Below, piece by piece: positions 1-7,166 of a DNA stretch of 43,750 nucleotides. The DNA comes from Coriobacteriia bacterium (GTDB lineage: Bacteria; Actinomycetota; Coriobacteriia; Anaerosomatales; PHET01): the NCBI GenBank assembly GCA_009779675.1, contig WRDS01000003.1, positions 1 to 43,750 of the forward strand, written 5' to 3'. Position 1 is the first letter of the stretch; every line of letters begins with the position of its first letter. The translations under genes and the position numbers were made by a program. The notes under the pieces were generated by a model. That model worked only from the letters and a program-made list of their open reading frames with translations, made no database searches and was not told where the DNA came from.

Positions 1-148
1 CCTGCCAGATTGCTCTGGCGCGGCGCACGCGCTTGTCCACCGGGCTGTACGTGTGCTAGGATTCCATCCGCTTTGCGCAAATATGCAGCCGAGGTACGAG
101 GCTCAAGGTTATTGCCTGTCGCCTCTGGACCGTTAAAGGAGACATGCA

Positions 149-337
149 ATGTCCAAAGTCTGTGCCATCTGTGGCAAGAAGCCTGCGGCAGGCCGTAATA
201 TCAGCCACTCGCATCGCGTGACCCCTCGCACATTCCGGCCAAACATCCAGAAGGTCACCGTGGTGCTTGAAGGACGCGTCAAACGCGTTAACGTCTGCAC
301 CAAGTGCATGAAGACCACCACGAAGGTAAGCCGCTAG
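149..337 (+). CDS. rpmB: 50S ribosomal protein L28
   Basis: Large-subunit ribosomal protein bL28, 62 residues, the usual length for the family. The N-terminus [12 protein letters not shown] and the central [12 protein letters not shown] stretch are characteristic. Two CxxC pairs (C5/C8 near the N-terminus and VCTKC near the C-terminus) make this the zinc-binding form; many bacteria carry zinc-independent paralogues used under zinc starvation (family knowledge). A strong ribosome binding site, AAAGGAG, lies 8 bases before the ATG. It is one of the few plus-strand genes and converges with the HD-GYP gene. The 148 bases upstream presumably hold its promoter, but I see no convincing -35/-10 pair. 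Confidence 0.97.
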   Translation: MSKVCAICGKKPAAGRNISHSHRVTPRTFRPNIQKVTVVLEGRVKRVNVCTKCMKTTTKVSR

Positions 338-366
338 CGCGCTGACACACTGGTTCGCCTGAACTG

Positions 367-411
367 CCTGGCTGCCACCGTCTGCCACCATTACCTGGCT
401 GCCACCGTCTG
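367..411. repeat. 27-bp tandem repeat between rpmB and the HD-GYP gene
   Basis: The 18-base core cctggctgccaccgtctg occurs at 367-384 and exactly again at 394-411, a period of 27 bases; a degraded third start (cctggccgcc) follows at about 421. It lies in the 118-base gap between two convergent genes. I see no transcription terminator here. Confidence 0.8.
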
Positions 412-455
412 GCCGCTGCTGCCTGGCCGCCGCCGCGTGATCGCCGCCGCCGGAC

Positions 456-2756
456 TCAGGCCTGGTTGACGATCCCCACAAACGCATCCACCACTTCGGG
501 ATCGAACTGGGATCCCGCCTTGCCCTGGATCTCGGCGATGGCATCCACCGGTGCCATGGCATTCCGGTACGGTCTCGACGATGTCATGGAGACGTACGCG
601 TCCGTAACGGCAAGCACCCGCGAGCCCATCGGGATGTCGGACCCGGAAAGGCCGAGCACATAGCCGCTGCTGTCATAGTGCTCATGGTGGTGATAGACGA
701 TGGGGACCGCGCTCACAAGCGCCGAGGTCTGCCCCAGCACATCCGCCGCCACTGTGGGGTGCATCTTGAGCAGCCCCTGCTCAATGGTGGTAAGCGGGCG
801 CTCCTTGGCACTCACGAAATCACTCGTGGCAGGCATGCCGATATCGTGCAGAAGCGCCGCCATGGCCGTCGCCTGCCGCTCCTCATACGGCAGCCCGAGC
901 GCCTCGGTAAGCCGCTGCGTAAGCTCATGCACCCGGTCGGTCGAGCCCAACGAGTACGGGTCCGTCTTCTCAAACGCCAGCGCAAGCGCCCGGACGGTCT
1001 CCATGTGTCGGTCACTGGAAGCCGCAAACTCATGCGCATTGCGCAAAGAGACTGCGGTGACCTTCCCGAGAGCCTCCAAAGCGCTCGTAAGCTTGGCAGA
1101 CCTCCTGGCATGGAACTTCCTGCTGCCCACATTAAGCACGCCGAGCGGCCCCAGGTCGTCCGTAATAGGTACGGTGATCGCCGAGATGACCTCGTGCCTG
1201 CGCGACGCAGGTCCTTTGCCGTTCAGGTTCTCGATCACGAGGGATTTCCCTGTTGCCAGCACCACGCCGGCAATCCCATCCCCGCTACGGATGGCTGCCT
1301 GCTCGATGACTTCCTCCGGCAGCCCCCTAGAGGCACGGATGCGCATTGCCCCATCCGGGCAGGTGAGCATCACTGACCCGGTATCTGATTTGGCGACTTC
1401 CAGCGCCTTGTCCAAAGTCGCCTCGATGATCGCTTGCGGGTCTACAAGGTGCACGATCTCTGACGCTGCCCGAAGCAACAATGCCGCTGACGAGGACTCG
1501 TCATTGGTCACATCAAGCGCCAACGCTGCAGCAAGAGCGTTATCGAGACCTGCTGCGACCTCGGCAAGCCTGGTGTCGTCCGGACTCGAGGTGAGCAGGT
1601 CGAGCGCTGCGACCCCTGCAGTATCGCGTGCGACTATAGGGATCGCATACTGAGAGACGCCAGGCTGTCCGCCGGGCATCTCATCGTAGGTGCCGACCGC
1701 AGGCACCCCGGAGCTGACAGCGCGCCCAAGGGCGCCTGTAGAGGCAGTCACAGGAATGGTCTGCGCCACGCCCGGGCCAACCGAGTCCAAAGGACGCAAC
1801 GTGTCGGTCGCCTCATCGAAAAGCCAGAGGTGCGCCTGGAGGACCGGCGCGACTAGCCCGGCAGCCCTCATGAGGGCCTCCAGCACCTCCTTGGTGTCCA
1901 GCCCGCCTGGCTCCTTGGGTGTTGCCCCATTGGAGCTTGCGTTGCTTGTTGCGCTCTCGGCGCTTTCGATATCCTTGGCGTTCTCGGCGCTACTTTCGAC
2001 GGCGTCTTCGGCCTCTTTTGCGGATCCTCGCCCCTTGGTGCCGCCTTCTGTGGCTGCCGCGCTGGCTACCGCGCCCACCATTACCGCAGTCGGAACTGCC
2101 GGCGCTACTGGAACACGCCACCACGTGCCTGAGATGACGCTTTCATCCATACTTGAGATGCCCGCGCCTGAGATGCCGTTGCCGGCACCAGCGGCAAAAG
2201 ACCGGCCTTTCGGCTCAACAGCCAGAAAAGCGATAGGGGATCCCTGCGGCAAAGGCTCTTTGGCCGAGAGCAACGGAGGCTCGACCGTTGCGCCTTTTTT
2301 GCCGCCCTTTGCAGCCCTGCCGGAAAACAGCCGGCCGTTCGGCGGTTTTGACGGCTTCGATTCGCGGGCAGGGATGATCTCTGGAGGGGCGCTCGGCACC
2401 AGTGGGCCTGCTGGTCGGGTAACTGGCGGGCCCATCGGCACGGAACCGGGACCGCTCGGTGCAGGAGCTGGGTTGTGTGGCGCAGGAGTGGGGGCAGTCG
2501 GTGCGAGAGTGGGAGCGCTCGACACAACGGTGGGGGCGCTCGGTGCGAGGGCTTTGGCCGCTTGGCGTTTGGCGGACCTGCGTGCCCTCCCCCGCCGCCT
2601 GTCCCACAACGCCCAGCAGACACAGCCCACAAAGAACAGGAAGGCAGCCGCAATCGGCCCCCAGTTCATCAGCAGTTCGCGGGAGATCCCCAAACTACCC
2701 ATCAAACTGCCCAGTGCAATGGCGGCTGGAACAGACGCTACTTCAATCGCGTGCAT
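456..2756 (-). CDS. Membrane-anchored GAF-GAF-HD-GYP domain protein
   Basis: 766 residues. One transmembrane segment (about 33-50) is followed by a basic stop-transfer run, then a long Pro/Ala/Ser-rich linker (about 60-285). A GAF-like domain (about 290-415), a second GAF domain (about 420-575) and a C-terminal HD-GYP domain (about 585-765) follow. HD-GYP domains hydrolyse cyclic di-GMP; GAF domains sense small ligands. The HD pair is H637-D638 and further metal-site candidates are H666, H689/H690 and D718. Two signature positions deviate: the usual HDIGK reads HDIGM (M641) and the usual GYP reads GYV (699-700), so activity may be altered. The start ATG has AGGAG upstream, but with a long spacer. 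It is a single gene, with rpmB converging on its 3' end. Confidence 0.85.
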   Translation of the reverse strand: MHAIEVASVPAAIALGSLMGSLGISRELLMNWGPIAAAFLFFVGCVCWALWDRRRGRARRSAKRQAAKALAPSAPTVVSSAPTLAPTAPTPAPHNPAPAPSGPGSVPMGPPVTRPAGPLVPSAPPEIIPARESKPSKPPNGRLFSGRAAKGGKKGATVEPPLLSAKEPLPQGSPIAFLAVEPKGRSFAAGAGNGISGAGISSMDESVISGTWWRVPVAPAVPTAVMVGAVASAAATEGGTKGRGSAKEAEDAVESSAENAKDIESAESATSNASSNGATPKEPGGLDTKEVLEALMRAAGLVAPVLQAHLWLFDEATDTLRPLDSVGPGVAQTIPVTASTGALGRAVSSGVPAVGTYDEMPGGQPGVSQYAIPIVARDTAGVAALDLLTSSPDDTRLAEVAAGLDNALAAALALDVTNDESSSAALLLRAASEIVHLVDPQAIIEATLDKALEVAKSDTGSVMLTCPDGAMRIRASRGLPEEVIEQAAIRSGDGIAGVVLATGKSLVIENLNGKGPASRRHEVISAITVPITDDLGPLGVLNVGSRKFHARRSAKLTSALEALGKVTAVSLRNAHEFAASSDRHMETVRALALAFEKTDPYSLGSTDRVHELTQRLTEALGLPYEERQATAMAALLHDIGMPATSDFVSAKERPLTTIEQGLLKMHPTVAADVLGQTSALVSAVPIVYHHHEHYDSSGYVLGLSGSDIPMGSRVLAVTDAYVSMTSSRPYRNAMAPVDAIAEIQGKAGSQFDPEVVDAFVGIVNQA

Positions 2757-2883
2757 CCTAAAATGGTACTCCTAGTGTCTTTTCGGGTCTGGCAACCTCA
2801 GTTTTGCGCGATGCTAGGACCCGAATGGTGCCGTATTTACTTTGTCATGCGAATGCCCTGTGGCGTGATCTGACAGATACCTT

Positions 2884-2950
2884 CGTTGCCTCCTGCTCTG
2901 AGCCGTCAAGGTCGCCGGTTTCGTTGCTTCCCTGCTTCGAGCCGTCAAGG
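2884..2950. repeat. 38-bp imperfect tandem repeat just past the thiN stop
   Basis: Two copies of an imperfect unit begin with cgttgc at 2884 and 2922 and share gagccgtcaagg near their ends. They lie directly 3' of the thiN stop codon (2954-2956) in the 197-base gap before the HD-GYP gene. Nothing else recognisable is in this gap apart from the HD-GYP ribosome binding site. Confidence 0.6.
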
Positions 2951-2953
2951 CCG

Positions 2954-3652
2954 TCAGGGCCGAACTGCTCTTCTACTACTCTTTCGGCTAACATACTGCG
3001 CAGGTTTATACCCTTCAGCCTTAGGAGAGAAAACACACATTACTCCATCGTGCACGGTTATTGCCATTTTTTCATCGGCAAGCACGTTGCTCATGCCGAG
3101 CGAGGCCGTACAAGCAAGCCTATGCCTTTCAAGCCCCCACTTCGCTCCGCGCACGCTCACAACCGCATCTGAGGGCAGCGCCAAGAGCGAGACAACGCTC
3201 CCTGCGCCGGACAGCTCCAAGACCTCCCCTGATCTGACTACCCAGCCTGCAAGCCCCGGCTCAACGAGAGCCACACGCAAAGCTGGCGTACGCACTACAC
3301 TCCCCAGCGCCGCAAGGGTGTGATCCGCCCGCCCGCCAACGACCCCTGTTACCGTTACCTCCTGCGCGCCGAGAGAAACCGCCTCGGCAAGTGCAAGATC
3401 GAGGTCGGTCTCGTCCTTCTCGGCGGGAAAGCGCACGGTCTTGATGCTATGCTGCTTCGCGTACTGCATGTCTTGAGCCGAGGCCGAATCGAGGTCGCCA
3501 ACGACCATGTCTGCGACTACGCCTGCCAGGATGCACGCGTGCAACCCGCCGTCGATAGCCACGACGCGGTCGTGCGAAGGAGCGAGCGCGCCGACGATGG
3601 CGGGCGTCTCGGGCTCCCCCGCCGCACCGACAAGGAGGAGGGTGCCGCTCAT
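2954..3652 (-). CDS. thiN: Thiamine pyrophosphokinase
   Basis: Transfers pyrophosphate from ATP to thiamine, giving the cofactor TPP; cytosolic. 232 residues, typical. The N-terminal catalytic domain shows the family landmarks: AIDGGLHAC (about 33-41), VVGDLDSAS with the metal-binding Asp pair, FPAEKDETDLDLAL with the acidic substrate site, and GVVGGRADHTLAAL. The C-terminal half is the beta-rich thiamine-binding domain. The ATG overlaps the thiT stop in an ATGA junction, so the two are translationally coupled. With thiT upstream, the pair forms an uptake-and-activation route for thiamine and is probably under TPP-riboswitch control. The symbol thiN follows Gram-positive usage. Confidence 0.93.
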   Translation of the reverse strand: MSGTLLLVGAAGEPETPAIVGALAPSHDRVVAIDGGLHACILAGVVADMVVGDLDSASAQDMQYAKQHSIKTVRFPAEKDETDLDLALAEAVSLGAQEVTVTGVVGGRADHTLAALGSVVRTPALRVALVEPGLAGWVVRSGEVLELSGAGSVVSLLALPSDAVVSVRGAKWGLERHRLACTASLGMSNVLADEKMAITVHDGVMCVFSPKAEGYKPAQYVSRKSSRRAVRP

Positions 3653-4260
3653 GAGATGCCTCGTTGCGAGGAGGCTGCACGCTCAAGCACGCTTCGTTGC
3701 AGCGGGACCGTGCGCTCGAGCACCGGGTACAGGGCGACCGCAAGGACCGCGCAGGCAAGCGTCGAGGGGATCATGTAGCTCAGGTTATAGATAGCCGAGA
3801 AGAGGAGCACCGGCTGACCCGTCGGCGCATTCGAGGCGAAGAACACCGCTCCAGAGATGAAATGGCTTACGAAGCGCCCCGCCCCGCCAAGTATGACAAG
3901 CAGGGTGACAAGCGAGGATGCCTGGAGCCTCTTGCCATCCGCAAGCGTCTCCCTGACGCGAGATGTCCCAAGACCGACAAGCCCACAAAGCGCAAATGCA
4001 AGCGGGTAGTCGAAAACAAGTTGCACCGGATGAATGATATAGGGATCAAGCAACAGGCTGCCAGCACCCCAAAGCGCACCGGTGATAAGCCCCGGGACCA
4101 GGCCTCGGCGCAACCCGACGACCATGATCGGCAGCATATCGAGCGCGACAGTGCCGCCTGCAATGTTCCATGGGAGTTTAACGCCAAGCAGCCAAAGCGC
4201 GGCTGAAAGGGCGACCGCAAGTGCCATCTCGGCAAGAAGGCTGACCCTGTCGCTTCGCAT
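3649..4260 (-). CDS. thiT: Thiamine ECF transporter substrate-binding component ThiT
   Basis: S component of an energy-coupling-factor transporter that binds thiamine in the membrane and works with shared EcfA/A'/T proteins, which are not in this window. 203 residues with about six hydrophobic segments. ThiT signatures are visible: LDMLPIMVVGLRRGLVPG, GALWGAGSLLLDPYIIHPVQ, DYPLAFALCGLVGL, GRFVSHFISGAVFFAS and the C-terminal YNLSYMIPS. The ATG follows AGGAGG at a 3-base spacing. It is the first gene of the thiT-thiN operon; a 200-base structured leader precedes it. Confidence 0.93.
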   Translation of the reverse strand: MRSDRVSLLAEMALAVALSAALWLLGVKLPWNIAGGTVALDMLPIMVVGLRRGLVPGLITGALWGAGSLLLDPYIIHPVQLVFDYPLAFALCGLVGLGTSRVRETLADGKRLQASSLVTLLVILGGAGRFVSHFISGAVFFASNAPTGQPVLLFSAIYNLSYMIPSTLACAVLAVALYPVLERTVPLQRSVLERAASSQRGIS

Positions 4261-4299
4261 GATCCTCCTACCTCTCTGGATGCACAGACACCCGCTTGG

Positions 4300-4410
4300 C
4301 CGAAAGACGGCAACGGCAGCGCAAAGGCAGGCGGGGACAACAGCGAAACAGCCCCGCGCCTAACAGACGACCCGCTTTGCTGGCCCCGCATTACCGGAAC
4401 CGTCTTTCGG
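4300..4410 (-). promoter_or_regulatory. Nested inverted repeats: candidate expression platform of the thiT leader
   Basis: Three concentric complementary pairs can be read: ccgaaagacgg (4300-4310) with its exact 11-base complement at 4400-4410; gcaaag (4321-4326) with ctttgc (4375-4380); and gcgggg (4331-4336) with ccccgc (4352-4357). The outer and middle pairs use bases from inside the aptamer, so this long hairpin and the ligand-bound aptamer exclude each other. There is no U-tract after it. Control by exposure of the thiT ribosome binding site (4262-4270 region) or by Rho is more likely than intrinsic termination. Confidence 0.6.
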
Positions 4411-4466
4411 TCGCGACGCTTGGAACGCCCGTCGCCTCTCAGCTACCTGTGCAGCTCCCGACACGG
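4368..4466 (-). promoter_or_regulatory. Probable TPP riboswitch aptamer upstream of thiT
   Basis: Read on the minus strand, the leader contains CGGGAGCTGC, then GCTGAGAGG (the conserved CUGAGA core), a perfect GCGACG/CGTCGC hairpin (4421-4443) in the variable P3 position, then GACCG. A helix GGTTCCG-GTAATG-CGGGGCC (about 4382-4401) follows, its UAAUG loop resembling the conserved UAAUGCC of the family. The order matches actinobacterial thi-box RNAs and it precedes thiT-thiN. The segment around the canonical ACCUGAU is diverged and the closing P1 helix is weak, so a covariance search should confirm the class. Confidence 0.65.
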
Positions 4467-4519
4467 TATTGATGACACCGATATGATGGCATAATGGAGC
4501 GTGATCGGCAATCGCCCGC

Positions 4520-4620
4520 ACCCGATGCACATATGGCGCACACACGATGCACACAGGCAATAGCGCGCACGATGCATGCGCGCACGGGCGATGGTGCACA
4601 CAATGTATGTGTATGCGGAC
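4520..4620. repeat. Low-complexity GCAC/GCGCAC-rich intergenic segment
   Basis: An approximately 100-base stretch of alternating purine-pyrimidine words (gcacac, gcgcac, gatgcatg) between the thiamine operon leader and the 3' end of the decayed RCC1/CWB2 gene. It contains gcgcacgatgc at 4565-4575. The reverse complement of that word occurs twice more in the window, inside the fmt insertion (12488 and 12587). No gene is supported here. Confidence 0.5.
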
Positions 4621-4643
4621 TGATATATCCGATGTGCCCAGCC

Positions 4644-5998
4644 CTAGAACAGGAGATCCCGCAGCTTGTCCATGACGTTGTCGGAGACCACGTTTTCTCC
4701 CCCATAGGTCTGGATGTTTGGCTTCACATCGTTGCAAGCACCTGGTAAATATGTGCCCCAGACCGACGAAAGAATCCCGGGGGGCGGTGAGGACAAGGAT
4801 GTCGTTACACGCGCCTATCGCGACCCCACCGGCAAAGTTCAGGGAAGTCCAATCCAGTCGCGACACCGATGAAGCCCCTGACCGCAAGGGAGTTGTTAAA
4901 CGCGTAGACCGCGATCTGCTGTGCGGTCTCATAACGATCTTGGCCACCGACACACCTGACTGCCGGGCTCGTGCTCAAGGCATTCAGCGACACCTCGACC
5001 CCCTGAGGAGACAGCTGCCGGTGAACCGAGTATGGTCACATCATCGATATTCAGGCTTGTAATGGTATCTGCTGCAGAAGCAGAGAGCGTCGCTGGACGG
5101 GTAAGCACGACCGGAATCCTGCTTATGTACACGCAAGAGGGGACACGGCGAGGCCGTCCGCGAAGTTGTCTCCTCTGGCTATAAGCGCCTTCTTTGCAAA
5201 GTCCCCGGTCGCAAAGCTTGCAATCTTGTTCGCAATAAGAGCACTCGTCTCATAACGGTCATTGCCCCCGATGCGCTCAATGCTGAGCCCAACATCTGTA
5301 AGCAAGCCCTCTACTATCTCAGAAACGGCTGCGGTAGAACCCATGATGTAGACTTTGCTGGCCTCTAAGCGCCTGACCTCATCAAGCGCACCGGGGCTTA
5401 AGGAGCTCGGTCTCGTGAGGAGAAGCGGGGCTCTAAGCGAGCCCGCGAGCGCGGAGGTGGAAAGCACGTCTGCGTAATTCATGCCAGTGGCGAGTATGAC
5501 CGCATTAGCACTCTCAAAGTCAAAGTTCTTCTTGCTAGCGTCAATCGCAGTCCCATAGCGGTCAGGGCCAGAAACGCGAGTGATGGGGTCGCGGGACCCG
5601 TCGATGAGGATGGGGACATTGGTCGAGCGGCGTGTGCCGTTGTCAAACTGCCCGCGACCGTTAAGCCCCCACGCCCAGAGCGTGCCGTCCTCCTTGATGC
5701 CGAGGGAGTGGCTGTCCCCTGCGCTCACGGCCTCCCATCCCACGAACCCTGCAGACAGGGACGTACCCCTGTCCGCCGTGAGAGCCGAACCCGCAGCTTC
5801 CGGTGTCGCGCCGCCCGGAGCCGCGACCGCCAGGGCACCGTTGCCCGGGACACCAGCAACCGTCGGGGCACCACCGCCCGGGACACCGCCTGCCTACGTT
5901 GCCCCCGGTAGAGCGCCCAGAGCGAGCGCGAGGCAAAGGAGCGCCGAGAGGCGTGCCCGCCGCCTCGTGCCCGCCGCGCTTCTAAAGACCTGATCCAC
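4644..5998 (-). pseudogene. Decayed RCC1/CWB2 cell-wall protein (paralogue of the gene at 18301-20652)
   Basis: From a GTG at 5998 the reading frame gives VDQVFRSAAGTRRRARLSA, parallel to the intact paralogue's signal peptide, but hits an in-frame TAG at 5894-5896 where the paralogue has Trp (TGG). The frame then continues through a single RCC1 blade (WEAVSAGDSHSLGIKEDGTLWAWG; the paralogue has seven) into two CWB2 repeats. At about 5130 two extra bases shift the frame after SPLA. At about 5000 a G-run carries an extra base, and at least two more shifts occur near 4838 and 4770. The tail still reads YGGENVVSDNVMDKLRDLLF before TAG at 4644. Five or more lesions make this a clear pseudogene of a secreted wall-binding protein. 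Confidence 0.92.
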
Positions 5999-6149
5999 GT
6001 AGCATCCCCCTCGTATCTTAAACATCGTCGCCATTTGACGGATTTTGTCCTCGTAGAAGCCAGCTCACGTGACCACGTCTTGTTGCCTCGTCAAGCGTTC
6101 CTATTTTGATTGTCCTGGGACAAGCCAGCCCATGCAGGCGCGTAGGGTG

Positions 6150-7166
6150 TCACTCCATCGCCCGCAGATACGGGTACGGGTTGACCGGCGCGCCTCCGCC
6201 AGGATGCATCTGGAAATGGAGGTGCGGGGCGTTTGCCGTCGCATTGCCGGTCGAGCCCACGTAGCCTATGACCTGCCCGGCACGCACCTGTCCGCTGCGA
6301 ACCGCCCAACCATTGAGGTGCGCATAGTAAAAAGTCCACCCGCCGGTCCCCCTAAGCCAGATGGTCTTCCCCCCTAGCCCACCTTCTTTGGAAGTGACCG
6401 TGCCATTTGTGACCGCAACTACCGGGGTGCCATGGGGAGCCATGATGTCAGTGCCCTGGTGCCTGCGCCGGCCTCCAGAACGGGATGCGCCCCAGGTGTT
6501 TGAGTAGTAATACGAGCCGCGCACAGGAAACACCATCCCATTCGGCCCCGGACGCGACATGCCCCCGGAGGAGCCCCCAGGCGAACGGGCGTTATCAAGC
6601 TGCGTCTTTACGCGGTTGAAGTCGGCTTCGGCTAATTTGAGATCCTTTTGAAGCTGATCTCGCTTGGCACGCAGCTGCTTTGCCCGCTTCTCTTTTGTCG
6701 CCTGCTGCGCGACAAGGTTCCTTTTTTTCGCAAGCAGGTCCTCGCGAAGCTCTTTTACCTCGGCGATTACCTCTGCGTCGGCCTCGCCGATGCGGGCTAG
6801 ATAATCTGCCCTGGTGACAAACGCCTCGAAGGAGTCCGCTTCGAGAAGGACGTTGATTATGTCGATGTTCTGACGGCGGTAGATGCCGTCCACCCGTGCG
6901 CCGAGCCGTTCCTGCGCAACAGCCAGCTCCTCTTCCGTCTGCGTTATCTCTTTCTCTGTCTTTGCAAGGGCGACTTCGGTCTCATCCAGCTCCCAATATG
7001 CTTTGGAATAGGCATCTCCGGCCTTCTTTGAACGCGTCTTGAGCGTCTCAAGCTGCTGTTTGAGCTCACTGACCGTGGCCGCGTTGGCAACAGAAGGCAT
7101 CACCAAATAGAGGGTGAGCGCTGCCGTGGCCAGATAAGCTGATGAACGCCGAATGCATGACATCAT
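6150..7166 (-). CDS. Secreted coiled-coil M23 (LytM) peptidase, EnvC-like
   Basis: 338 residues. An N-terminal signal peptide (about 1-29, ending SVANA) is followed by a long heptad-rich coiled coil (about 30-190: SELKQQLETLKTRSKKAGDAY onwards), a Gly/Ser/Pro linker, and a C-terminal M23 domain (about 225-330). The zinc ligands are all present: H and D in RRHQGTDIMAPHG, and HxH in APHLHF; YYAHLNG is the usual third motif. M23 enzymes cut peptide bonds in peptidoglycan; coiled-coil LytM proteins often act at division and can activate amidases. Its ATG overlaps the TGA of the upstream PASTA/amidase-like gene (ATGA), so the two are coupled and probably function together. Confidence 0.92.
   Translation of the reverse strand: MMSCIRRSSAYLATAALTLYLVMPSVANAATVSELKQQLETLKTRSKKAGDAYSKAYWELDETEVALAKTEKEITQTEEELAVAQERLGARVDGIYRRQNIDIINVLLEADSFEAFVTRADYLARIGEADAEVIAEVKELREDLLAKKRNLVAQQATKEKRAKQLRAKRDQLQKDLKLAEADFNRVKTQLDNARSPGGSSGGMSRPGPNGMVFPVRGSYYYSNTWGASRSGGRRRHQGTDIMAPHGTPVVAVTNGTVTSKEGGLGGKTIWLRGTGGWTFYYAHLNGWAVRSGQVRAGQVIGYVGSTGNATANAPHLHFQMHPGGGAPVNPYPYLRAME

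Noticed and set aside
10..198. Small plus-strand frame overlapping rpmB
   Set aside because: It is out of frame with rpmB, covers the rpmB ribosome binding site, and has no recognisable motif.
1690..2775. Plus-strand open frame opposite the HD-GYP gene
   Set aside because: Antisense of the Pro/Ala-rich linker; no motif and no ribosome binding site. The minus-strand protein has clear GAF and HD-GYP domains.
6110..6124. ttgtcc-t-gggacaa palindrome as a terminator or operator
   Set aside because: The one-base loop excludes a hairpin. It lies just past the M23 gene end, and a 15-base palindrome alone is insufficient evidence for an operator.
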